Source: Alphaproteobacteria bacterium | GTDB lineage: Bacteria; Pseudomonadota; Alphaproteobacteria; Puniceispirillales; Puniceispirillaceae | Assembly: GCA_009936885.1 (NCBI GenBank) | Contig: JAACDT010000174.1 | Coordinates: 1 to 5,997, forward strand | DNA: 5,997 nucleotides | Direction of reading: 5' to 3' | Shown here: piece after piece, positions 1 to 4,475 of the stretch | How the letters are laid out: each line of letters begins with the position of its first letter | Numbering within the stretch: position 1 is the first letter of the stretch | Translations under genes and position numbers: made by a program | Notes under the pieces: model-generated | What the model was told of the DNA's origin: nothing | Seen by the model: the letters and a program-made list of their open reading frames with translations, nothing else | The model's database searches: none

Positions 1-15
1 AATACTTATGTTAAA

Positions 16-90
16 GGGACTATAGCTCAGCGGGAGAGCACTTCGTTGACATCGAAGGGGTCACTGGTTCAATCCCAGTCATTTAGTCCA
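16..90 (+). tRNA. tRNA-Val(GAC) with disrupted acceptor 3' strand
   Basis: The D arm (25-28/36-39, GCTC/GAGC), anticodon stem (41-45/53-57, CTTCG/CGAAG) with loop TTGACAT giving anticodon GAC, a 5-nt variable loop and the T arm (63-67/75-79, ACTGG/CCAGT, loop TTCAATC) are all perfect. The 5' acceptor strand GGGACTA (16-22) should pair with bases directly after the T stem. Instead four extra bases (CATT, 80-83) intervene before TAGTCCA (84-90), which pairs in six of seven positions; the terminal pair is G-A. The body is a confident tRNA-Val, but as written the acceptor stem is displaced, so the gene may be non-functional or changed by integration. An integrase gene follows downstream in the same direction, the classic arrangement of an island inserted at a tRNA 3' end. 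No second copy of the T-arm sequence is seen in the window. Confidence 0.75.
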
Positions 91-168
91 TTAAATACAA
101 GCACTTAACTCCAATACATCAACCTCCATATCGAACATGTCACTCTACAGTCACAATAGGAGGGACAT
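91..168. other. tRNA-to-integrase spacer, probable left att region
   Basis: This 78-bp spacer lies between the tRNA 3' end and the integrase start. A strong ribosome binding site, AGGAGGG (158-164), sits 4 bases before the ATG at 169. In integrases of this kind the spacer usually carries arm-type binding sites, but I see no clear direct repeats here, so the att role is inferred only from gene order. Confidence 0.35.
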
Positions 169-1125
169 ATGGCTACTATTCGTAAACGAAACAATAAATA
201 CCAAGTTCAAGTCCGTGTCAAAGGTCAGTTTGCATCTGATACATTTGTTAATCTCAATCACGCAAGAAGCTGGATTAGGCAAAAAGAAATAGAACTTGAA
301 GGTAGGGTTTTGGGTAAAAGGTATAAACCTAAAACAATGTTAGAAATCCTAAATGAATATAAAACAAAGATTACACCCTTAAAGAAATCATCACAAAATG
401 AGATTATAATTATTAATGCTTTGATCAAACATAAATGGATACATAAGCCTCTTGCATCACTATGCTCCAGCGATGTTGCAAGATATAGAGACGTAAGATT
501 ACAAACTATAAAAGCTTCATCCTTTGCACGTGAATTCTGTATTTTAAAACACGCGTTGAAGGTTGCTGAAGTAGAATGGAATTGGAATGTGCCAAACAAT
601 TTACTGAGCAATATAAAAATACCCAAAGTACATTCAAAAGCTATTAGAAGAATAGATGACACCGACCTTGAAAGGCTTCTAAATGCATCAGCTCAACATA
701 CAAACCAATATTTAAAACCAATTATTACATTGGCTCTTGAAACTGCTATGAGGCGAGGGGAGATCTTATCTCTTAAATGGTCTGATATAGATATGCATCG
801 AGGACTAATCATAATTGACAACACCAAAACAGGTTTTCCCCGGTCAATACAAATGAATGATAAAGTAAGATCTGTTTTAACTTCATTGAACAAACAAGAT
901 GAACTAGTGTTCCCAATATCAGTCAATAGCCTTAGATTATGTTATCAGAGGTTATGTAAGAAGTTAGGGGTAAAAGTACGTTTCCATGACTTTAGACATG
1001 AAGCTATAAGTCGATTGTTTGAGCAGAACTTATCAATACCTCACATTGCCTCGATTAGTGGTCATAGAACAATGAGCCAACTCTTTAGATATGCCCACTT
1101 TAAGACCTCAGTCAATGCTTCTTAG
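169..1125 (+). CDS. Tyrosine-recombinase integrase (int A), altered C-terminus
   Basis: Site-specific recombinase of the phage-integrase (XerC/D-like) superfamily, which would cut and rejoin att sites through a covalent DNA-tyrosine link. The 318-residue product has an N-terminal DNA-binding region (about 1-155, beginning MATIRKRNNKYQVQVRVKG) and a C-terminal catalytic domain (about 160-310). All six catalytic residues are visible: R195 (AMRRGE), K220 (NTKTG), H273 and R276 (HDFRH), H299 (SGH) and Y308 (LFRYAH). The ATG at 169 is chosen because AGGAGGG precedes it. The oddity is the end: family members normally continue about 18-20 residues past RYAH, but here only FKTSVNAS follows, and the expected tail is found in another frame just downstream (see int B tail). 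The protein could still be active because Y308 is kept, but loss of the C-terminal tail may impair the trans interactions seen in this family. It lies directly downstream of tRNA-Val. Confidence 0.92.
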   Translation: MATIRKRNNKYQVQVRVKGQFASDTFVNLNHARSWIRQKEIELEGRVLGKRYKPKTMLEILNEYKTKITPLKKSSQNEIIIINALIKHKWIHKPLASLCSSDVARYRDVRLQTIKASSFAREFCILKHALKVAEVEWNWNVPNNLLSNIKIPKVHSKAIRRIDDTDLERLLNASAQHTNQYLKPIITLALETAMRRGEILSLKWSDIDMHRGLIIIDNTKTGFPRSIQMNDKVRSVLTSLNKQDELVFPISVNSLRLCYQRLCKKLGVKVRFHDFRHEAISRLFEQNLSIPHIASISGHRTMSQLFRYAHFKTSVNAS

Positions 1126-1177
1126 GTATGCCCATCCTAATTTAGATATAGTTAAGCAAAAGGTATGTAGTTTTTAG
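1100..1177 (+). pseudogene. Integrase B remnant: last 25 codons only
   Basis: Reading from 1100 in a frame different from int A gives LRPQSMLLRYAHPNLDIV followed by KQKVCSF and a stop at 1175-1177. This is the extreme C-terminus of another tyrosine recombinase, including its own catalytic-tyrosine motif LLRYAHP. It matches the end of int C (HLRYAHPDLSF...KKKVMSF) in length and pattern. It overlaps the last codons of int A, and the two tyrosine codons (1090 and 1127) are 37 bases apart, so the frames cannot join. It is best read as a scar from recombination between two related integrase genes near the RYAH codons. A local partial duplication with a frameshift is the alternative. Confidence 0.7.
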
Positions 1178-1269
1178 GTACCATATTCTGGGATTTGATA
1201 CACCCTGGGATTGATGAATAAAGTCTTTTCAAAAAAAGGGTTAAAGACCTGTTGTTATTGTTATTATTT
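1115..1269 (+). repeat. Direct repeat, left copy (integrase tail + downstream module)
   Basis: Matches 2428-2581 in the same orientation, offset 1,313 bp. By hand alignment the integrase-coding part (63 bp) is about 71% identical. The spacer after the stop is similar with one length change (36 versus 35 bp) and begins with the shared GGTACCATATT. The last 56 bp (1214-1269) differ at only 4 positions. The two copies flank the crotonase gene. Similarity fades after about 1269. Confidence 0.85.
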
Positions 1270-1288
1270 TATCTTAGGATTTATTTAA
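1214..1288 (+). pseudogene. Truncated copy of micro-ORF MNKVFSKKG...CCYC
   Basis: An ATG at 1214, 36 bp after the int B stop, opens a 24-codon frame that reads MNKVFSKKGLKTCCYCYY and stops at 1286-1288. The right-hand repeat has the same start but continues to 54 codons, so if the frame is genuine this is the broken copy. No convincing ribosome binding site is visible (only CTGGGA upstream). Three of the four base differences between copies in the shared 56 bp change the amino acid, which argues that any conservation is of DNA or RNA rather than protein. Confidence 0.25.
1221..1250 (+). other. Hairpin in left repeat
   Basis: AAGTCTTT (1221-1228) pairs with AAAGACCT (1243-1250) across a 14-base A-rich loop, with one A-C mismatch. 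The following DNA is T-rich (TGTTGTTATTGTTATTATTTT), so a weak terminator for the integrase is possible, but the stem is AT-rich. An integrase-associated recombination site is an alternative. The same hairpin, perfectly paired, occurs in the right repeat. Confidence 0.4.
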
Positions 1289-1309
1289 CATATTAAATAT
1301 TTGTCTATT

Positions 1310-1329
1310 GTAAGTATTAAAATGCTTAC
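1310..1329 (+). promoter_or_regulatory. Palindrome upstream of crotonase, candidate operator
   Basis: GTAAGTATT-AA-AATGCTTAC is a 20-bp palindrome with one mismatched pair, ending 34 bases before the crotonase ATG. Its size and position suit a dimeric repressor such as a TetR-family regulator. No regulator gene is in the window, and no strong -35/-10 pair is visible (TTAACA at 1285-1290 and TATTGT at 1306-1311 are weak and closely spaced). Confidence 0.3.
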
Positions 1330-1363
1330 CTGATAAGCTTAATGATAGAGAGAAAGGGAACAA

Positions 1364-2164
1364 ATGACTGTAGAAATTGAAAAAGATGGTGAAATTTGGA
1401 CTATAATTCATAATCGTCCTGAGGCACGGAATGCAATGGATCCTGTGTCTGCAGAAGAATTGGTAGTAGCGTTTAAGGAATTTGACGATAGCGATGCAAA
1501 AGTTGCTGTATTTTATAGAGCAGGAGGAGCATTTTGCGCCGGTTGGGATTTAAGATACGCAGAAACACTCAACGGAAATCGCAGCTATGAATTACGCGAG
1601 TTAGATTTCCCTATCGGATCTGCAGAACCGCCTAGAGGCCCACTCGGGCCGTCAAGATTGGAACTTAATAAGCCTGTGATAGGTGCCATCGAGGGACCAG
1701 CTGTGGCCGGCGGCATGGAGCTTGCCCTCTGGTGCGACATTCGTGTGATGGCAGAAGACGCTTATCTTGGTGTCTATTGTCGCAGATGGGGAATACCATT
1801 ACTTGATGGAGGAACTGTTCGTTTACCAAGGCTTGTCGGTCAAGGAAAAGCACTTGAAATTGCTATGACAGGTCGAAAGGTAGAGGCAGAAGAATGTCTA
1901 AGAATTGGTTTGTGTGAAAAAATTGTGCCTTCAGGTCATACAAGACAACAAGCGGAGATTATGGCTAAAGAAATTGCTCGTTTTCCTCAAGAAGCAGTCC
2001 TCACAGACCGTCGTTCAATCATTGAAAGCCGTGGCTTAAGCGTTCGTGAGGGCATGAAATTGGAGTGGGCGAATGGCGTAGATGCAGTTCGAAAACAAGG
2101 AGTAAAAGGAGCGGCTCGTTTTTCTGCTGGAGCTGGCAGACATGGTGATTTTGAAAAAATATAG
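1364..2164 (+). CDS. Crotonase-fold / enoyl-CoA hydratase family protein
   Basis: A 266-residue crotonase-superfamily enzyme, cytoplasmic, expected to act on an acyl-CoA thioester. The two oxyanion-hole segments are clear: GGAFCAGWDLRYA (about 54-66) and EGPAVAGGMELALWCDI (about 110-126). Next come GGTVRLPRLVG (149-159) and TGRKVEAEE (169-177), standard landmarks of the family. Glu119 in AGGMEL fits the first catalytic glutamate of enoyl-CoA hydratase. The position about 20 residues later, where true hydratases have the second glutamate, reads YCRRWG, so classical hydration is doubtful. The ATG at 1364 has AAAGGG six bases upstream, and the length is normal. The gene stands alone between integrase remnants and within the repeat pair, so it looks like cargo. 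Substrate is not predictable; an isomerase, hydrolase or another crotonase reaction are all possible. Confidence 0.9.
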   Translation: MTVEIEKDGEIWTIIHNRPEARNAMDPVSAEELVVAFKEFDDSDAKVAVFYRAGGAFCAGWDLRYAETLNGNRSYELRELDFPIGSAEPPRGPLGPSRLELNKPVIGAIEGPAVAGGMELALWCDIRVMAEDAYLGVYCRRWGIPLLDGGTVRLPRLVGQGKALEIAMTGRKVEAEECLRIGLCEKIVPSGHTRQQAEIMAKEIARFPQEAVLTDRRSIIESRGLSVREGMKLEWANGVDAVRKQGVKGAARFSAGAGRHGDFEKI

Positions 2165-2205
2165 GTTCTTAGGTTCCTTTGGCAAGGGAGTAAATTTATA
2201 AATGA

Positions 2206-2490
2206 GTTAAATCTTTACCAATTCTTGAATCACTACCAAGGTTGGGTGAAGCTGTATTTAACGCAAGTCACTCATCACTTCAAAATGCATGGAAGAGGCT
2301 TATGAAGAGATCTGGTTTAAACAACCTCCACTTCCACGATCTAAGGCATGAGGCCATATCACGATTTATTGAGCGAGGGTTAACTATACCTGAAGCTGCT
2401 TCTATTAGCGGGCATAAAGCACAGTTAATGCATCTAAGGTATGCACATCCTGACCTCAGTTTTATTAAGAAGAAGGTTATGAGTTTTTAG
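2206..2490 (+). pseudogene. 5'-truncated tyrosine integrase (int C), C-terminal catalytic part
   Basis: An open frame from just after a stop at 2203-2205 encodes the last about 94 residues of an integrase. A TTG at 2242 is the only near start, and there is no good ribosome binding site. The text includes FHDLRHEAISRF (His and Arg of box II), ASISGHKAQ (box II His) and HLRYAHPDLS with the catalytic tyrosine, then KKKVMSF and stop. The N-terminal DNA-binding region, box I arginine and beta-hairpin lysine are absent, so it cannot act alone. It is clearly related to int A (HDFRHEAISRLFEQ, SIPHIASISGH) but not a copy of it. It belongs to the same remnant series as the int B tail. Confidence 0.85.
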
Positions 2491-2581
2491 GTACCATATT
2501 TGGAGAATTGAGTACCCTGGGGTTAATGGATAAAGTCTTTTCAAAAAAAGGGATAAAGACTTGTTGTTATTGTGATTATTT
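2428..2581 (+). repeat. Direct repeat, right copy
   Basis: Second copy of the unit at 1115-1269, same orientation. It starts at ATGCATCTAAGGTATGCAC inside the int C catalytic-tyrosine region, passes the TAG at 2488-2490 and GGTACCATATT, and ends in TGTTGTTATTGTGATTATTT. The 3' 56 bp is about 93% identical to the left copy, against about 71% in the coding tail. Confidence 0.85.
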
Positions 2582-2690
2582 AATAGGCAGTAAGATAACC
2601 AACAAAAGGAAATATTTAAAACTGATAAAAGACAACTTTCCACTAACCATAGTCAAGGTCAAACATGGGTATTGGTTCGTGGTTATCTAA
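2526..2690 (+). CDS. Possible 54-residue cysteine-containing micro-protein
   Basis: The ATG at 2526, 35 bp after the int C stop, opens a 54-codon frame beginning MDKVFSKKGIKTCCYCDYLI and ending VKVKHGYWFVVI. It has a CCYC cluster, a lysine-rich middle and a hydrophobic-aromatic end, so it reads like a small basic protein, but I do not recognise a family. The ribosome binding site is poor (TGGGGTT). Its stop overlaps tail to tail with the minus-strand truncated frame at 2687. The left repeat holds a shortened version. It may be an unrecognised integrase-linked small gene or simply an open frame across a conserved DNA site. Confidence 0.3.
   Translation: MDKVFSKKGIKTCCYCDYLIGSKITNKRKYLKLIKDNFPLTIVKVKHGYWFVVI
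2533..2562 (+). other. Hairpin in right repeat
   Basis: AAGTCTTT (2533-2540) and AAAGACTT (2555-2562) form a perfect 8-bp stem with a 14-base loop. It is the counterpart of the hairpin at 1221-1250, with the same distance between arms. Possible roles are a weak terminator after the integrase or a recombination-site structure. Confidence 0.4.
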
Positions 2691-2824
2691 ACCTTTAAAG
2701 AAACATGGAGGATATCGCTGCTTAATGTTTCAATTGTGCGCTCATCAACTTGGGATAAGAATTTCGATTGTGAATAAGCACTAGCAGCAAATAAATCTTG
2801 AATGATCTTACGAGCACCTGGCAT
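2687..2824 (-). pseudogene. 5' fragment of a minus-strand gene, cut at island edge
   Basis: On the minus strand an ATG at 2824, nine bases after the YciI stop codon and preceded by AGGACA, starts the sequence MPGARKIIQDLFAASAYSQS, continuing KFLSQVDERTIETLSSDIL and then HVSLKV and a stop. The spacing and similar initiation region (GGACACAGCAATGCCAG versus GGAGACACAAATGCCAG for YciI) suggest a genuine second gene in a YciI operon. At 45 residues it is probably only the N-terminus. The frame ends exactly where the island begins, so the rest of the gene was likely lost or replaced when the island arrived. I do not recognise the family. A short intact gene is possible but less likely. Confidence 0.5.
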
Positions 2825-2833
2825 TGCTGTGTC

Positions 2834-3220
2834 CTATGTTAGGCAGATTGTTTGCGCTGATAGTGTTATTGCAATGTTGATGGAGCCTTCATTGACAAGC
2901 CATTTCCGCAAGCGGTAGCTCCGCACCTGGTTACTGTGCATTGGATCACCGTCAGCAAGGGAACGGGCTTCTTCTAAATTGGCTGCACGATAGATAATCA
3001 TCCCATTACCTTGGATAAGTTTACCAGTATCATCAGAAGTCGGGCCAGATAAAAACAACTTACCTTCGCTCTCTAGCTTTTTTTGATAGGCAATGTGGGA
3101 CGGCAAAGTTTTTTGTAAATCTTCAGGCGTCGTAATCGGCGTTGTTTCAACTATAAATAGCTCAAATGCTAAAGAGCCACGCTCACGACTTATTTTTTTA
3201 TATTCTTCCCATGCTGGCAT
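2834..3220 (-). CDS. YciI-like protein
   Basis: A 128-residue protein with the YciI-type ferredoxin-like alpha-beta fold, a family of small, mostly uncharacterised enzymes related to muconolactone isomerase and chlorodienelactone-type proteins. Landmarks are H42 in LPSHIAYQKKLESEGKLFL, the SGPTSDD turn at 58-64, GMIIYRAANLEEARSLADGDP (73-93) with D92, and RSYRLRKWLVNEGS near the end. H42 and D92 match the conserved His-Asp pair thought to be active-site residues in YciI. The ATG at 3220 is preceded by CAGGAGACACAA, a good ribosome binding site. It is transcribed away from the nitroreductase/TRAP run, sharing one intergenic region with it, and a truncated gene follows it in the same direction. 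Its role in the pathway is inferred from neighbourhood only. Confidence 0.82.
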   Translation of the reverse strand: MPAWEEYKKISRERGSLAFELFIVETTPITTPEDLQKTLPSHIAYQKKLESEGKLFLSGPTSDDTGKLIQGNGMIIYRAANLEEARSLADGDPMHSNQVRSYRLRKWLVNEGSINIAITLSAQTICLT

Positions 3221-3289
3221 TTGTGTCTCCTGTTATTTCTTTACCTTAAGATATATGAAACACTACAAAAAGTAAAATATCGATTTTAA

Positions 3290-3319
3290 TTGACAACTTA
3301 AATATAATGTAGATATTTT
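3290..3319 (+). promoter_or_regulatory. Candidate promoter for nitroreductase-TRAP genes
   Basis: A perfect TTGACA -35 box lies at 3290-3295, with TATTTT at 3314-3319 as a -10 candidate after an 18-bp spacer. Transcription would begin near 3326, within the left arm of the inverted repeat, which would suit repression. A TATAAT is also present at 3303-3308 but lacks a matching -35 box at normal distance. Confidence 0.4.
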
Positions 3320-3324
3320 TATAT

Positions 3325-3372
3325 ATTGGTATCATTTAAGCCCCGACTACATAGTTAATAAATGATACCAAT
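3325..3372 (+). promoter_or_regulatory. 14-bp inverted repeat, candidate GntR-type operator pair
   Basis: ATTGGTATCATTTA (3325-3338) and TAAATGATACCAAT (3359-3372) are perfect reverse complements separated by 20 bases; their centres are 34 bp apart, close to three helical turns. Each arm contains a near-palindromic TGGTATCA / TGATACCA core resembling the TTGGTATACCAA type of site bound by GntR-family (FadR/UxuR subgroup) regulators. Such regulators often control TRAP transporter operons. The position between divergent genes and just after the candidate promoter fits a repressor site. A hairpin in the 5' leader is an alternative. No regulator gene is in the window. Confidence 0.55.
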
Positions 3373-3401
3373 TTAAAACATAGGTAGATGTGGGTAAAGT
3401 G

Positions 3402-4085
3402 ATGTCTAAAGCAGATGACGCGAAATCAAATGTTATCAGACAAGGTCTGGATATTCGCCTTGAAGCGCAGAATGATGTGCGCGAAATGCGTCAAACATTA
3501 AAGATGCTTGACCAAGATTCCATAGATCTGATTTTAACCAAAGCGCGCTCACATTATACGTGGAAAGATATACCTGTCACGGACGCACAAATTGCACGTC
3601 TCTATGATATTGTCAAAATAGGCTCTACCAGCATGAATGGCAGTCCTGGCCGCTTTGTGTTTGTACGCTCGCGAGAAGCCAAGGAGCGTATTGCAAAATC
3701 TCTAAAGCCAGCCAATGTACCAAAGGTAATGGGGGCGCCGCTAACCGTTATTGTGGCCTATGATTTAGACTTTTGGAAAGAGCTGACACGGCTGTTTCCG
3801 CATGAAGATAGACGCTATTTATATGATGGCAACGAAGAATACACGCTTGATACAGCCTATCGCAATTCAACATTGCAGGGCGGCTATATGATGATTGCGG
3901 GTCGCGCTATTGGTTTAGATGTTGGCGCGATGTCAGGTTTTTCTAACAAGATTATTGATGATGAGTTTTTTGCTGGCACCACGTTGCGGTCAAATTTCTT
4001 GATTAATATTGGTGTCGCCGATGAGGCAGCATTGTTCCAACGTTTGCCGCGCCTTACTTTCGAGGAGGCTTGCTCTTTCGCATAA
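3402..4085 (+). CDS. RutE/HadB-like nitroreductase-family reductase
   Basis: A cytoplasmic FMN-dependent oxidoreductase of the nitroreductase superfamily, closest by eye to the RutE group (malonic semialdehyde reductase of the Rut pyrimidine pathway and relatives). In the 227-residue form the markers are RSHYTWKDIPVTD (49-61), STSMNGSPGRFVFVRS (75-90, FMN-phosphate region), GAPLTVIVAYD (111-121), AYRNSTLQGGYMMIAGRAIGLDVGAMSGF (152-180), SNFLINIGVAD (197-207) and RLPRLTFEEA (214-223). It has about 40 extra N-terminal residues relative to RutE, with a predicted helical look. I prefer ATG 3402 over GTG 3390; neither has a strong ribosome binding site. No other rut genes are nearby, and the gene heads a run with an OsmC-like gene and a TRAP transporter, so the natural substrate is probably not uracil-derived. 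A nitroreductase, quinone or semialdehyde substrate cannot be told apart here. Confidence 0.85.
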   Translation: MSKADDAKSNVIRQGLDIRLEAQNDVREMRQTLKMLDQDSIDLILTKARSHYTWKDIPVTDAQIARLYDIVKIGSTSMNGSPGRFVFVRSREAKERIAKSLKPANVPKVMGAPLTVIVAYDLDFWKELTRLFPHEDRRYLYDGNEEYTLDTAYRNSTLQGGYMMIAGRAIGLDVGAMSGFSNKIIDDEFFAGTTLRSNFLINIGVADEAALFQRLPRLTFEEACSFA

Positions 4086-4123
4086 AAGTAGCCGAATAAC
4101 TATCTAATATTGGAGAAGTAAGG

Positions 4124-4456
4124 ATGAGTGAAGCAACAAAAATGAATGTGAAACTCCACGCTGAGGCAAAGTGCCTGTCACATTCGCTATCAGATGTTAG
4201 TATCCACGATTTGACCTTTGCGATTGATAAGTCTGTGGATCGCGAATTTACCTTTTCAGCAGAAAATAATACGCTTTTGAAGGCCATCAAGCAGGTTGTG
4301 GCGACAAGCAACCCTGTTTCTGAAATGGAATTAGAGATGCTTTCAAGAGAAGTGGAAAATTCTATTCTTTCTCAAAATTGTTTAGCCATGCAGGCACCGA
4401 CATTGAAGAAGAATGGGTTTCAGCTTTATAAAAAACGAACACCAAAACAAACATAA
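4124..4456 (+). CDS. Short OsmC-like protein, possible central deletion
   Basis: A 110-residue protein. Residues about 6-42 (KMNVKLHAEAKCLSHSLSDV, then IHDLTFAIDKSVDRE) look like the N-terminal sheet of OsmC/Ohr-family proteins. Residues about 65-90, with SEMELEMLSREVENS, look like the final helix and strand. The middle, where OsmC proteins carry the GTN.GPTP.E.LL..L..C helix with the peroxidatic cysteine, is missing, and the total is short against about 140-180 residues for the family. Only C17 and C86 remain. This family match is a judgement by eye, and an unrelated small protein is possible. The gene has a modest upstream GGAGAAGTAAGG, lies 38 bp after the nitroreductase and 19 bp before dctP, so it is part of the same operon. 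If it is an OsmC remnant it is probably not a peroxidase. Confidence 0.5.
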   Translation: MSEATKMNVKLHAEAKCLSHSLSDVSIHDLTFAIDKSVDREFTFSAENNTLLKAIKQVVATSNPVSEMELEMLSREVENSILSQNCLAMQAPTLKKNGFQLYKKRTPKQT

Positions 4457-4475
4457 ATCAAACAAGGAGGAAGAA

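Noticed and set aside
121..139. Partial resemblance between left-end DNA (CCTCCATATCG) and right-end DNA near 2704 (inverted)
   Set aside because: Only a short interrupted match; not enough to call terminal inverted repeats.
258..662. Minus-strand open frame of 134 codons inside int A
   Set aside because: Antisense to a clear integrase; hydrophobic low-complexity translation and no family features.
2165..2205. Possible terminator after the crotonase (CCTT-TGGC-AAGG)
   Set aside because: Stem of only about 6 pairs with a G-T pair and no following T-run.
3388..3404. Four-codon upstream frame ATGTGGGTAAAGTGA overlapping the nitroreductase ATG
   Set aside because: Short enough to arise by chance and without a clear ribosome binding site; no support for a leader peptide.
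4054..4311. Minus-strand open frame over the nitroreductase end and OsmC-like gene
   Set aside because: Shadow of two plus-strand genes with ribosome binding sites and operon spacing.
4413..4475. Upstream in-frame start for dctP giving a 386-residue form
   Set aside because: Overlaps the preceding gene and places 21 charged residues before a perfect signal peptide; ATG 4476 has the strong ribosome binding site.
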